Shown here one piece after another: positions 8,323-15,652 of a stretch of DNA of 64,000 bases (position 1 is the stretch's first letter; each line of letters opens with the position of its first letter). A program made the position numbers and the translations under genes. Source of the DNA: Desulfobacteraceae bacterium. Lineage in GTDB: Bacteria; Desulfobacterota; Desulfobacteria; Desulfobacterales; Desulfosarcinaceae. The DNA lies in NCBI GenBank assembly GCA_027068085.1, contig JAMOUQ010000004.1:124001-188000 (forward strand). The letters are read 5' to 3'. The notes below the pieces were generated by a model. The model was not told where the DNA came from, made no database searches, and saw only the letters and a list, made by a program, of their open reading frames with translations.

Positions 8323-9156
8323 TCAGGAAAGCATTTGTGTCAAAGTGGCCAGCGAAGCCCGCAGGTCCTCCGGGCTGAAGACTTCCAGCATCAGCGAGCC
8401 GCTGAAGGCGGGCAGAAAATTTGCCACCTGCTCGAGCACCTCCGGTGCCATCAGGGACAGGGCGCCATGGTCTTTGTCCCTGCAGGTTCCGTAAAGGTGG
8501 ATTACAGCGGCCCGGTTGCCGAAATCCTCCAGGGCGGCCTCCAGGTCATGTCCGCAGCTTACCAGGTGACCGATGTCGAGGCATACCGCCAGATCCAGTT
8601 CCTCTATCACCGGTGCTATCCACCGGAAGGGATATTCCAGGTTTTCCACCGACAGCAAAGACGGTGGCACCGGCGCGGTTTCGATGATCCGGGACAGGCT
8701 GCCGGCCGCCCGCCGCCTCCAGGTGCCGATGGCCCCATCCGGCGGTGTTCTGCCTGCCTGCCGGGGGTAGTTTACGTGGATGGTGTAGCTGGTTACCGGC
8801 AGGGACCGCGTCGAGCTGATCAGCCGGGCGGTCAGCCCGGCTTGGTGCCGGCGCCGGGCCTTGTCGGCGGCTGCCAGTTCGAGATCCAGCGGCAGGTGGA
8901 TGTTGTAGGTGATCCCCAGCCTGGCGGCCAGGCCGGCCAGGTCTTCCACCAGGCCCGCTTCCGGCATGCCGCCGGGGGGCATTTCAAAGAACAGGAGCTC
9001 GATTTCGTCCAGGTACCTGCCAAGCCTGGCCACGTTGGTCCGGTAGTCGGCCCGGTAGATGAAAGAGGTCGTCCCGAGGCGGAAGCCGTAGAGGCCCTTG
9101 TAACTGCGCTCGGGCAGTTGGCGGGCCTCATTTTCTCTTATCCGGTCCTGCTTCAT
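8323..9156 (-). CDS. cbiR: CbiR-like cobamide-remodelling phosphodiesterase (AP endonuclease-like TIM barrel)
   Basis: A 277-residue sugar-phosphate isomerase/AP endonuclease 2-type TIM barrel. Known CbiR (described from Akkermansia) hydrolyses the phosphoribosyl linkage of cobamides so the lower ligand can be replaced, and sits with cobU, cobS, cobD and cobQ; the same partners are next to this gene. Seen: the N-terminal strand FRLGTTSFIYRADY, acidic and histidine metal ligands spread along the barrel (EIELLFFE, NIHLPLDLEL, YTIHVNYP, SVENLEYP, CLDIGHLVSCGHD, VIHLYG, LMLEVF). The start at 9156 is chosen for the GAGGA 11 bases upstream and the length match. It is 14 bases downstream of cbiB. 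The activity is family inference, strengthened strongly by context. Confidence 0.82.
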   Translation of the reverse strand: MKQDRIRENEARQLPERSYKGLYGFRLGTTSFIYRADYRTNVARLGRYLDEIELLFFEMPPGGMPEAGLVEDLAGLAARLGITYNIHLPLDLELAAADKARRRHQAGLTARLISSTRSLPVTSYTIHVNYPRQAGRTPPDGAIGTWRRRAAGSLSRIIETAPVPPSLLSVENLEYPFRWIAPVIEELDLAVCLDIGHLVSCGHDLEAALEDFGNRAAVIHLYGTCRDKDHGALSLMAPEVLEQVANFLPAFSGSLMLEVFSPEDLRASLATLTQMLS

Positions 9157-9170
9157 GGAAAGTAGTATCC

Positions 9171-10121
9171 TCAAAGGACCCGGGCGACAAGCATGCAGAC
9201 CGGCAGCCACGAAGCGGTGCTCAGGAGCATCAGATCGCAGGCCCTGGCTATGTCCATCACCGCCGCAGGGCCGAAGCGGGTTCCGATGTAAGGCTTTATG
9301 ACTTTTCGGCCGTGGTAGTAATTGGGGCCGCCCAGCCTGACGCCCAGCACGCCGGCAAAGGCCGCTTCGGCAAATCCGGCGTTGGGGCTGGTGTGATTTC
9401 TGGCCTCGGCGCGCGCCGTTTCCCAGGCCTGGCGGCCCCTGCCGGCCAGGGCCTGGCCGGCAAGGGCGATCACCGGAACGCTAAGGCGGGCCGGCAGCCA
9501 GTTGGCCAGGTCGTCCAGCCTTGCCGGCAGCCAGCCGAAATCGATATAGGCCGGCGTCTTGTAGCCCACCATGGAATCCATGGTATTTATCATCTTGTAA
9601 ACCAGGGCCCCCGGAACACCGGCGATGGCGGCAAAGAGCAGGGGGGCGGTGAAACCGTCGACCAGGTTTTCCGCCACGGTCTCGATGGCGGCCCGCAGCA
9701 CTCCCTGCGCCGGGAGGTGTTCCACCTGTCTGCCGACGATCCAGCGCAGGCGCTGCCTTGCGGCCTCCACACCGCCGGAGACAAGGGCCTGCAGAACCTT
9801 GCGGCCGGCCTGATCGAGGCTGCGGGCCGACAGGCAGAAATAGATCAGCACCGTTTCCAGGCCAAACCTGACGCCCGGCCCCGGCCAGCCCGCCAGGGTC
9901 ACCAGGGCGCTGGCGGCCAGAAATGTCAGCATCACCAGGGCGGCGGCCATGATGCCGCCGGCCATTTTGTCCGGAACAGGGCTTTTGCGAAGCAGGTTTT
10001 CGGAAAAGGTGATGGCCCTGCCCATCAGGCGCACCGGATGGGGCAGCCAGTCAGGATCGCCCGCAAGCCAGTCCAGGGCCACGGCAGCCGGCAGTACCAG
10101 GGGGGAAACCAGTCCGGTCAT
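9171..10121 (-). CDS. cbiB: Adenosylcobinamide-phosphate synthase CbiB
   Basis: Integral membrane enzyme (316 residues) that joins (R)-1-aminopropanol phosphate to adenosylcobyric acid to give adenosylcobinamide phosphate. It begins MTGLVSPLVLPAAVALDWLAGDPDWLPHP, where the LDxLxGDPxxxPHPVR signature is diagnostic. Later come VEHLPAQGVLRAAIETVAENLVDG (conserved ETVAEN), YKMINTMDSMVGYK and the NPNAGFAEAAFAG-type segment. The longer frame to 10325 is rejected because its first 68 codons are low-quality antisense-like sequence; the ATG at 10121 has an AAGGGGG site and overlaps the upstream cobD stop by four bases (ATGA). It supplies the aminopropanol arm made by CobD. Confidence 0.95.
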   Translation of the reverse strand: MTGLVSPLVLPAAVALDWLAGDPDWLPHPVRLMGRAITFSENLLRKSPVPDKMAGGIMAAALVMLTFLAASALVTLAGWPGPGVRFGLETVLIYFCLSARSLDQAGRKVLQALVSGGVEAARQRLRWIVGRQVEHLPAQGVLRAAIETVAENLVDGFTAPLLFAAIAGVPGALVYKMINTMDSMVGYKTPAYIDFGWLPARLDDLANWLPARLSVPVIALAGQALAGRGRQAWETARAEARNHTSPNAGFAEAAFAGVLGVRLGGPNYYHGRKVIKPYIGTRFGPAAVMDIARACDLMLLSTASWLPVCMLVARVL

Positions 10122-11221
10122 GATTGTCCCCCTTGCTGGAGCCTCTTGCGGACCAGGGTCGCTATCTGTCCGGCCACCTTCCGGTTCAGGGCTTCCGACT
10201 TGAGGGACAGCCTGAAATAACGCTCGTCCAGGCCCTGGAAGTTGTCGCAGTTGCGGATCAGGATGCGCTCCCGGGCCAGCTGGCGGCACAGCCACCGGGC
10301 GCTTGCGCCGGAAGGGAGGCGGCACAAGATGAAGGAAGTGGTGCTGGGGAAGATATCGATGCTGCCTTCGGCCGCCAGCAGCCGGCTGATCTCACGGCGT
10401 TGCCGCCGGCAATACTGCCGGCAGCGGTCGATGAAATCTGCTACCTGATCTTGATGGCCGGCCAGCCACCTCACGGTTTCCTGGGCCAGGCTGTTGACGC
10501 TCCAGGGCTGAACGAAACGGGCCACTTTCCTCGTGATTTCCGGGGCGGCTTCCAGAAAGCCTATTCTAAGACCGGGGACACGGAAGATCTTGGACATGGA
10601 GTGAAGTACGATCACGTTGGACAATCCTGTGCCGGTCAAGGATTCAGCCTCTGCCCCGACCACGAAGGGCAGGTAGGATTGATCCACGATGAACAGGGTC
10701 CGGCGATGGCGCCCGGCAAGTTCCGCCAGGCGGGCGGCTCTGACAAGCCGGCCGGTGGGGTTGTTTGGGTTGCAGATATAGACGGCATCGACTTTGGCGG
10801 CCAGGGAGTCGATTTTGTCCAGGCACGGTGCGAAATCATCTTCCGGGTCAGCGGCCAGATGCTCGCAGGCGACATTCCAGCACCTGCACCCGTCGGCGTA
10901 GTCGGCGTAGGTCGGGCCGCAGATCAGTACCCTGCCCAGGCCAAGCGCCACCGGAAGGCAGTAGATGAAATGGGTGGTGCCGTTGGCCGCCAGCAGTCTT
11001 TCGGCAGGGACGTTCCAGCTGCCGGCAAGGGCGGTGACGGCTCCGGCAGCGTCCACCTGGGGCAGGGCGGTGATTGCTTCCAGGTTGTGGCGCAGGTGTT
11101 CCAGCAGCCGGGGCATGGGGCCCAGGGGGTTTACATTGCTGCTCATGTCGATGATCTGGTCCGGCCGGCAGCCCAGTTGTTCGGCCAGCCGGTAGATGTT
11201 GCCGCCGTGTCCGTGAATCAT
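10118..11221 (-). CDS. cobD: L-threonine-O-3-phosphate decarboxylase CobD
   Basis: PLP enzyme of the histidinol-phosphate aminotransferase fold (367 residues) that makes (R)-1-amino-2-propanol phosphate for the corrinoid nucleotide loop. Seen: the N-terminal IDMSSNVNPLG, SGTT-like ANGTTHFIYCLPVALGLGRVL, the CNPNNPTGRL segment binding PLP/substrate, and the Schiff-base lysine region HSMSKIFRVPGLRIGF. The gene overlaps cobS upstream and cbiB downstream by four bases each, so it is translationally coupled. CobD here supplies the substrate of the CbiB encoded next. The nomenclature follows the Salmonella pathway; in Pseudomonas the same enzyme is called CobC. Confidence 0.93.
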   Translation of the reverse strand: MIHGHGGNIYRLAEQLGCRPDQIIDMSSNVNPLGPMPRLLEHLRHNLEAITALPQVDAAGAVTALAGSWNVPAERLLAANGTTHFIYCLPVALGLGRVLICGPTYADYADGCRCWNVACEHLAADPEDDFAPCLDKIDSLAAKVDAVYICNPNNPTGRLVRAARLAELAGRHRRTLFIVDQSYLPFVVGAEAESLTGTGLSNVIVLHSMSKIFRVPGLRIGFLEAAPEITRKVARFVQPWSVNSLAQETVRWLAGHQDQVADFIDRCRQYCRRQRREISRLLAAEGSIDIFPSTTSFILCRLPSGASARWLCRQLARERILIRNCDNFQGLDERYFRLSLKSEALNRKVAGQIATLVRKRLQQGGQS

Positions 11222-11976
11222 TTTCCGATACCCAAGCAGGCTGTAAGCAGCAGGCCGGTTTCCAGGATTTCGATCAGCGCTCCCAGCATGTCACCGGTGA
11301 TACATCCGAGCCTGTGCCGGTAGTAGAGCAGGATGGTCCAGAGCAAAAGCAGGTAGCCGGCATTTACCGCCAGGGCCTGGATGCCGGCCAGGGCCGAGGC
11401 TGCCATCACCGCCGCCAGTCCCAGGTGATGGTATATTCTTGGCCGCTGGTTGAAAAAGTCGCTTCCGGTACCCCCTTCGGGACGGCAGTAAGGCAAGGCG
11501 GCCAACGCGAAAAGGACTGCGCCGCGGGCATAGGCCGGTGCCAGCAGCAGCCAAAGCTGCCGGCCGTGGTCGAGGCTGGCCAGCGCCGCCCACTTGGTTG
11601 CCAGGCACAATACCAGGGCTATGGCCCCCATGGCGCCCAAGCGGCTGTCTTTCATGATATCGAGGGTCTTTTGCCGGCTGCTCCCGCCGTAAAGGCCGTC
11701 GGCCGTATCGGCCAGGCCGTCGAGATGGAGACCGCCGCTTAGCCATACCATAAGGATGATGTCCAGGACGGCTGCGACCATACGGGGCAGGACCATGCCG
11801 GCCAGGGTGTCGAGCAGGCTGACCAGGGCACCGATGACCAGCCCGGCGGCCGCAAAAAAAGGAACCATGGCATGGGGCCGGAAATCCTGCCCGCTCTCAA
11901 TGGGCAGGACGGTAAGAAATTCCAGGGCCGCCAGGAAATTCCGGTACCATTGCATGCAGTTGGAAAACGGCGCCAT
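11218..11976 (-). CDS. cobS: Adenosylcobinamide-GDP ribazoletransferase CobS
   Basis: A 252-residue membrane enzyme that transfers the activated lower-ligand nucleotide to adenosylcobinamide-GDP, the last steps of cobamide assembly. The family motif is clear (GGLHLDGLADTADGLYGG at about 79-96), followed by LDIMKDSRLGAMGAIALVL and several hydrophobic spans. The start at 11976 lies 4 bases after the cobU stop and has GGGAAG upstream. It overlaps cobD by four bases. A cobT gene (lower-ligand phosphoribosyltransferase) is not present in this window, so the lower base cannot be predicted from here. Confidence 0.94.
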   Translation of the reverse strand: MAPFSNCMQWYRNFLAALEFLTVLPIESGQDFRPHAMVPFFAAAGLVIGALVSLLDTLAGMVLPRMVAAVLDIILMVWLSGGLHLDGLADTADGLYGGSSRQKTLDIMKDSRLGAMGAIALVLCLATKWAALASLDHGRQLWLLLAPAYARGAVLFALAALPYCRPEGGTGSDFFNQRPRIYHHLGLAAVMAASALAGIQALAVNAGYLLLLWTILLYYRHRLGCITGDMLGALIEILETGLLLTACLGIGK

Positions 11977-11980
11977 CTGT

Positions 11981-12505
11981 TTACTTCCCGCTCTTGATGG
12001 TCACCGGGATGCCGGCCACCATCCAGACCACTTGGGGGCAGGCCTCGGCCAGGATGCGGTTTACGGCACCGGCCAGATCGCGGAAGCGCCTGGCAAGGGG
12101 ATTTTCCGGCACGATGCCGGTTCCGACTTCGTTGGTGACGAGAAAGACAGGGGGGGCGGTTTGCGCCAGGTGCCCGGCCAGCTCTTCGGCCCGTTCCAGC
12201 AGACGGCCGTCTTCCAGGCCGGCTTCCATGAGGTTGCTTACCCAGAGGGTCAGGCAGTCGACGATGACGGCGTCGGCATGGGCGTGTTGTTCCAGGGCCG
12301 GGACCAGGCCGGTTTCGATTTCGACCGTCAGCCATTCAGGCCCCCTGCTGGCCTGGTGAGCTTTCACCCGCCGGCGCATTTCAGCATCTCGGGGTATGCA
12401 GGTGGCGATGAATACTTTCTGCCGGCCGGGGCAGGCCGCGGCCATGGAAAGGGCCCGGTCGCTTTTACCGCTCCGGCAGCCGCCGATGACAAGGGTTGCG
12501 CTCAT
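11981..12505 (-). CDS. cobU: Adenosylcobinamide kinase / cobinamide-phosphate guanylyltransferase CobU
   Basis: Bifunctional enzyme of 174 residues: phosphorylates adenosylcobinamide and then guanylylates it to AdoCbi-GDP. The P-loop is GGCRSGKS at residues 8-15, and the IATCIPRDAEMRRRVKAHQASRG segment carries the conserved histidine that becomes guanylylated. DCLTLWVSNLM follows near residue 80, and VTNEVGTGIVPENPLAR near 125 is strongly conserved. The start overlaps the cobQ stop by four bases, and it is followed by cobS with a 4-base gap. The length is as expected for the family (about 175-180). Confidence 0.96.
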   Translation of the reverse strand: MSATLVIGGCRSGKSDRALSMAAACPGRQKVFIATCIPRDAEMRRRVKAHQASRGPEWLTVEIETGLVPALEQHAHADAVIVDCLTLWVSNLMEAGLEDGRLLERAEELAGHLAQTAPPVFLVTNEVGTGIVPENPLARRFRDLAGAVNRILAEACPQVVWMVAGIPVTIKSGK

Positions 12506-14040
12506 GTCAGACAGATTCCTGTTCTGGTTGTCAAAGATTTGATGTCCAGGTGCTGCTCCAGGTGTTTTGCCAGCAGTTCGTACTGGCTGTTGCGGCCTGC
12601 CAGGCCGCCTGCCCCGGATACTTTCATCTGCCCCAGGCCGATGCTGGACAGCCAGCGGGAGACGATGGCCGGCTCATCGAACAGCCCGTGAATATAGGTT
12701 CCCATGACCCGGCCGTCTTGCGAAAGGCACCCGTCCCGGCCGCTGGCCGGCCTGCCGTTGCGGGAGATTACTTCCAGCCAGGGCCGGCCGCCGGAAAGGC
12801 GGGTCCGCCCCATGTGGATCTCGTAGCCCAGGCCCCGGTCCTGCTGCCAGCGGAAGACCGTCAAGGTGGTGGTCTTGGGGGCGGACAGGGCGGTTTGCAC
12901 CGGCAGCATCGCCAGGCCCTGCGAGACCCCGGGCCGTCCTTCGAGGCCTTCCGGGTCATCTATCGTCGTTCCCAGCATTTGGTACCCGCCGCAGATACCC
13001 AGGATCCTGCCTCCCAGGCGGTGGTATTCTGTGAGTCGTTTGGCCCAGCCGGAAAGGTGCAGCCAGTCAAGATCGGAGCGGGTATTCTTGCTGCCCGGCA
13101 GGATCACGGCTGCAAAAGGCTCCAGATTCCGGGCCTTGTCCAGGTAATATACTCCCAGCCCGGAAACCGATTCAAGCACCGCAAAATCGGTAAAGTTGGC
13201 AATGTGGGGCAGCCTGATTATTGCGATGGCCGGCCTGCTGACGTCTTTCAGGTCCGACGGCCGCGGGGTTTCGATCACCACGGCGTCTTCCTGGTCGATA
13301 AAGATGTCGGTAAACCAGGGTACCACCCCGAAGACCGGCAGGGAGGTCTTTTCTTCGATCCAGGCCGTTCCGCTGCTGAAAAGCCCGGGGTCGCCCCGAA
13401 AACGGTTGATGATGAAGCCGGTCACCTGCCGCCGGTAAGAAGGCGGCAGGCAGACCAGTGTGCCGACAAGCTGGGCAAAGATTCCTCCCCGGTGGATGTC
13501 GCCTGCCAGCACCACTGGCGCCCGGGCATGGGCGGCGGTCTTGAAATTGACGAAGTCATGTTCCAGCAGGTTGACCTCGGCACATGAACCGGCACCTTCG
13601 ATTATCACCAGGTCGTAATCTCGCCGGAGCCTGTCCAGGCACCTGCAGGCCGTGGCAAAGAGCTTTTCCTTGTCCTTGTAATACTGGCTTGCCCTGCGGT
13701 TTCCGATGACCTTGCCGCATACAATCACCTGGCTGCCGACTTCACTGGTCGGTTTGAGCAGCACCGGGTTCATGTCCACGTGGGGAGGTGTGCGGGCCGC
13801 CTCGGCCTGGACGATCTGGGCCCGGCCCATCTCCAGCCCTTCCGGGGTAACACCAGAGTTGTTGGACATGTTTTGAGCCTTGAAAGGGGCCACCCGCAGT
13901 CCGCGGTTGGAAAAGATCCGGCACAGGCCGGTTGCCAGGACGCTCTTGCCCACATCCGATCCGGTTCCAAGCACCGCCAGGCAGGGGGCCGGCTTTGCAG
14001 ATCTCGTCCTGGTCTTGTGGTCAACCATGTCTTCAGCCAA
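12502..14040 (-). CDS. cobQ: Cobyric acid synthase CobQ (CbiP)
   Basis: Amidotransferase of 512 residues that aminates side chains b, d, e and g of adenosylcobyrinate a,c-diamide using glutamine. The N-terminal half is a BioD-like synthetase (LAVLGTGSDVGKSVLATGL P-loop near 25-43, FKAQNMSNNSGVTPEGLEMGRAQ near 59). The C-terminal half is a class I glutaminase (ILGICGGYQMLG, catalytic Cys at about 350, and IHGLFDEP near the end). First gene of the corrinoid operon, so the promoter should lie between 14041 and about 14100. No cobalamin riboswitch is recognisable there. Confidence 0.96.
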   Translation of the reverse strand: MAEDMVDHKTRTRSAKPAPCLAVLGTGSDVGKSVLATGLCRIFSNRGLRVAPFKAQNMSNNSGVTPEGLEMGRAQIVQAEAARTPPHVDMNPVLLKPTSEVGSQVIVCGKVIGNRRASQYYKDKEKLFATACRCLDRLRRDYDLVIIEGAGSCAEVNLLEHDFVNFKTAAHARAPVVLAGDIHRGGIFAQLVGTLVCLPPSYRRQVTGFIINRFRGDPGLFSSGTAWIEEKTSLPVFGVVPWFTDIFIDQEDAVVIETPRPSDLKDVSRPAIAIIRLPHIANFTDFAVLESVSGLGVYYLDKARNLEPFAAVILPGSKNTRSDLDWLHLSGWAKRLTEYHRLGGRILGICGGYQMLGTTIDDPEGLEGRPGVSQGLAMLPVQTALSAPKTTTLTVFRWQQDRGLGYEIHMGRTRLSGGRPWLEVISRNGRPASGRDGCLSQDGRVMGTYIHGLFDEPAIVSRWLSSIGLGQMKVSGAGGLAGRNSQYELLAKHLEQHLDIKSLTTRTGICLT

Positions 14041-14158
14041 CCTCGCAAATGGTTGTCAATCAGGCCGGGGCCAATAACCGAAATTTGAAACGCTCAACTT
14101 AGGTATCAGTTGAATGGCTGCATGGTCAACCGGTTTCGCCGGCCATGTCATTTTCACC
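14041..14158. other. Leader of the corrinoid operon with a solo transposable-element end
   Basis: Intergenic segment between cobQ and the tRNA remnant region. It contains one copy of the terminal repeat described at 56.07-56.27 kb: CGCTCAACTTAGG at 14091-14103, preceded by AAATTTGAAA, which matches the left end of that element when read on the minus strand. The opposite end was not found nearby. No riboswitch, operator or promoter with confident -35/-10 boxes is visible here. Confidence 0.4.
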
Positions 14159-14187
14159 AAAAAAAACCCCGGGTTGATAACCCGGGG
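14159..14187 (-). terminator. Rho-independent terminator after the tRNA-Val 3' half
   Basis: Minus-strand hairpin with a 9-bp perfect stem (CCCCGGGTT / AACCCGGGG) and a three-base loop, followed by an eight-base T tract. It directly follows the tRNA 3' half at 14201-14250, so it was probably the native terminator of the tRNA gene that is now split. Confidence 0.85.
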
Positions 14188-14200
14188 CCGTACTGTTTAC

Positions 14201-14250
14201 TGGCAGGCGGTACTGGATTTGAACCAGTGATTTCCACCGCTGGAAGGTGG
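14201..14250 (-). pseudogene. 3' half of a tRNA-Val gene (anticodon arm, T arm, acceptor 3' strand)
   Basis: On the minus strand it reads anticodon stem CCACC, loop TTCCAGC, stem GGTGG, variable AAATC, T arm ACTGG TTCAAAT CCAGT, acceptor ACCGCCT, then GCCA. The acceptor strand pairs with GGGCGGT of the 5' half at 15653-15692, and the anticodon stem also matches, so the two pieces are the halves of one gene. The loop is altered relative to the 5' half (TTCCAGC here, TTCACAC there). The sequence upstream on the minus strand (14251 onward) is phage-like coding sequence and not a D arm. Not functional as it stands. Confidence 0.85.
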
Positions 14251-14381
14251 CCGCCCAGAAGACCAACAGGATCGAGGCCTTCATCCATCTGATCGGCAAG
14301 GACCAGGCCAACGGCCGCAACTGTGGGGTGATCGTGCACAAGGCGGGCGTCGAGCCGTCGGGCGACATCGAGAAGGTGTAA
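14232..14381 (+). pseudogene. C-terminal fragment of a phage-like protein
   Basis: An open plus-strand frame with coding character that has no start codon of its own: it runs out of the tRNA remnant (FHRWKVAAQKTN), continues with RIEAFIHLIGKDQANGRNC, and ends in ...SGDIEKV before a stop. I cannot name its family. Its placement beside the phage BR0599-type fragment at 15179 and its abrupt fusion to tRNA sequence mark it as a remnant of an integrated element, truncated at the tRNA junction. Confidence 0.5.
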
Positions 14382-14391
14382 ACCATCACTA

Positions 14392-14517
14392 CGCCCGGCC
14401 CGCCTGCTGCTGGTGCGTTTCGACCAGGACAGATTATCCATCAAGCCCGCGACACCGGTTGCGGGCACGACGGTCTGCCGGCTGATCGAACTGCCGGCAG
14501 AATATGAAGTGGTGTAA
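14392..14517 (+). pseudogene. Second phage-like gene fragment
   Basis: A plus-strand frame of about 41 residues (RPARLLLVRFDQDRLSIKP, then ATPVAGTTVCRLIELPAEYEVV, stop at 14515-14517) with no start codon and no ribosome site. Composition fits coding sequence. It follows the previous fragment closely, as adjacent phage genes do, and is cut off before the antitoxin gene. The family is not recognised. Confidence 0.35.
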
Positions 14518-14530
14518 TGGTATGTGCGGA

Positions 14531-14875
14531 CTAATCCATCAACTGTTGGGGCGTCAGACCCAGAGCATCGGCGATCTTTTTCAAGGTGGCAAGCCGGGGC
14601 CTGGCATCGGCCTTTTCGATCCGCGCAAGGGCTGGCTGGCTCATGCCCGCTTTTTGCGCCAGCTCCTTCTGGGTCAGGCCGAAATGTTCGCGCCAGGCAC
14701 GGACAAGGCTTTGTCCCCGCACCACATTGGCTTCCACCACGTCCTGGGGAAACCAGACGTCGCTTTCGTCCGGGCTGTAGTTGCGGACAAGCTCCTGGTA
14801 GTCCTCCCACGGGATGACGGCAAAAGCAGGTTTGCCGTCTTTCATGATTACCTGGGGTTCAATAGGTTCGTTCAT
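14531..14875 (-). CDS. Antitoxin: Phd/YefM-like N-terminus joined to XRE-type HTH
   Basis: A 114-residue protein, second gene of a toxin-antitoxin pair. Residues about 8-32 (VIMKDGKPAFAVIPWEDYQEL) resemble the dimerising N-terminus of Phd/YefM antitoxins. Residues about 55-112 are a lambda-repressor-like helix-turn-helix (RAWREHFGLTQKELAQKAGMSQ, then PALARIEKADARPRLATLKKIADALGL). It should neutralise the RelE-type toxin encoded upstream and bind the pair's promoter. The start overlaps the toxin stop by 17 bases, so toxin precedes antitoxin, the HigBA-like order. Confidence 0.87.
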   Translation of the reverse strand: MNEPIEPQVIMKDGKPAFAVIPWEDYQELVRNYSPDESDVWFPQDVVEANVVRGQSLVRAWREHFGLTQKELAQKAGMSQPALARIEKADARPRLATLKKIADALGLTPQQLMD

Positions 14876-15113
14876 CGCGCTTTTTCACCTCCCCGATGGC
14901 AACGATGCGAACAGCGCCGTCGTAGTCGAATAACACCCGGTAGCGGCCGACACGCAGCCGCCAGCCGTAGCGATGATTGATCAAAGGCTTGACATTGGAA
15001 CAATCAGGGAAATTTGCCAGCTTGCGGGTCGCGTCTGTAATGCTCTTGCGGTATGCGGCCGGAATCCTCTTGAGCTGCTTTCGCGCCCTGTTGCTCCAAA
15101 GAATTTCATTCAT
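14859..15113 (-). CDS. RelE/ParE superfamily toxin
   Basis: An 84-residue basic protein of the RelE fold, the ribosome-dependent mRNA interferase family. It shows the family's order of elements: N-terminal strand MNEILWSNRARKQLKRIP, helix AAYRKSITDATRKLANFP, then INHRYGWRLRVGRYRVLFDYDGAVRIVAIGEVKKRDERTY, including the conserved R-x-GxYRVLF core. The putative catalytic basic residues in this core and the C-terminal KKR-D-x-x-Y are present, so the toxin looks intact. It precedes the antitoxin with a 17-base overlap. The pair sits inside a decayed phage/tRNA region, typical for genomic addiction modules. Confidence 0.88.
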   Translation of the reverse strand: MNEILWSNRARKQLKRIPAAYRKSITDATRKLANFPDCSNVKPLINHRYGWRLRVGRYRVLFDYDGAVRIVAIGEVKKRDERTY

Positions 15114-15119
15114 GGATCA

Positions 15120-15147
15120 AGTATAACCAATAATAACCTTTTATCAA
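15120..15147 (-). promoter_or_regulatory. Toxin-antitoxin promoter, apparently leaderless
   Basis: On the minus strand TTGATA (15142-15147) and TATACT (15120-15125) are separated by 16 bases. The -10 box ends only six bases before the toxin ATG, so the transcript would start at or next to the start codon. GGTTAT is repeated directly here (GGTTAT-TATT-GGTTAT) across the spacer and -10, a possible antitoxin operator. The AT-rich stretch contrasts with the surrounding GC-rich DNA. Confidence 0.5.
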
Positions 15148-15178
15148 CCATAAATATAACATTAGATAACATTTTATT

Positions 15179-15395
15179 ATGGCCTACAACGACAACCTGG
15201 GAAAATCACAACAGGAAGCAATTCCCGAGCTTTACACCTTTGCCCACGGCGCGACGGTGGACCGCTACACCTCGTATGTCCGGGACCTGGAGTTCATGGG
15301 CGAAACGTACCGGGCCGCACCCATCAAGCGATCGTCGTTTTCCAAAGACGCGGAGTTCGGCACGGTGGCCATGTCGGTCACGGCCCCGCTGATCC
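15179..15395 (+). pseudogene. Truncated phage BR0599/DUF2163-like protein (N-terminal part)
   Basis: Starting at ATG 15179 the frame gives MAYNDNLGKSQQEAIPELYTF, then HGATVDRYTSYVRDLEFMGETYRAAPIKRSSFSKDAEFGTVAMSVTAPL. This matches the beginning of the BR0599 family of phage tail-assembly-associated proteins in layout (LYxF, strand-rich, ETYxAAP, xxxTAP). After about 70 residues homology stops at about 15395 where the sequence becomes the tRNA terminator region, while the intact family members are about 250-270 residues. A prophage remnant. Confidence 0.65.
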
Positions 15396-15446
15396 CAAGT
15401 ATATTGATCTGTTTGAAATCATATGCAAATAGATTTTTGGGGAGCA

Positions 15447-15480
15447 TAAAAACAAAAGGCGCCCACAGCAAATGGGCGCC
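15447..15480 (-). terminator. Rho-independent terminator after the intact tRNA-Val
   Basis: Minus-strand hairpin with an 8-bp stem (GGCGCCCA / TGGGCGCC) and a seven-base loop, followed by TTTTGTTTTT. It lies about 10 bases past the tRNA 3' end (CCA at 15491-15493) and marks the boundary to the phage fragment that ends at about 15395. Confidence 0.85.
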
Positions 15481-15490
15481 CATGTTTTTT

Positions 15491-15565
15491 TGGTAGGCGA
15501 TACTGGATTTGAACCAGTGACCTCTGCCGTGTGAAGGCAGCGCTCTCCCCCTGAGCTAATCGCCC
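15491..15565 (-). tRNA. tRNA-Val (anticodon CAC)
   Basis: A complete 75-nucleotide cloverleaf on the minus strand: acceptor GGGCGAT/ATCGCCT (first pair G-U), D arm GCTC/GAGC, anticodon arm CTGCC-TTCACAC-GGCAG with anticodon CAC in the standard position, variable AGGTC, T arm ACTGG-TTCAAAT-CCAGT, and an encoded 3' CCA after A73. It reads GUG codons. A TATAAT hexamer lies on the same strand at 15592-15597, 26 bases upstream, with no good -35. It is flanked by the split tRNA-Val halves and may be the only working CAC copy of this locus. Confidence 0.96.
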
Positions 15566-15591
15566 TTATCGGGCTGGGTATACAGAAAGAG

Positions 15592-15597
15592 ATTATA
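15592..15597 (-). promoter_or_regulatory. Possible -10 box of the intact tRNA-Val
   Basis: Minus-strand TATAAT preceded by GGG, 26 bases upstream of the tRNA 5' end. The expected -35 position holds no TTGACA-like sequence, so this rests on the perfect -10 hexamer and its location. Confidence 0.4.
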
Positions 15598-15652
15598 CCC
15601 AAACCCTATCTTTGCGGACCTTTGCCTATCAAGGCATTGCGGGCACTTGTCA

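Noticed and set aside
7555-9165. Plus-strand 536-codon open frame opposite the pterin protein and cbiR
   Set aside because: Low-complexity Gly/Gln/Arg translation; the minus strand genes show conserved TIM-barrel landmarks and operon spacing.
14041-14110. Possible cobalamin riboswitch before cobQ
   Set aside because: I looked for the B12-box type elements and found only the transposable-element end and no conserved helix set.
14126-14389. Minus-strand 87-codon frame across the tRNA 3' half
   Set aside because: It reads through the tRNA terminator and remnant in a frame without coding character; the opposite strand is phage-like.
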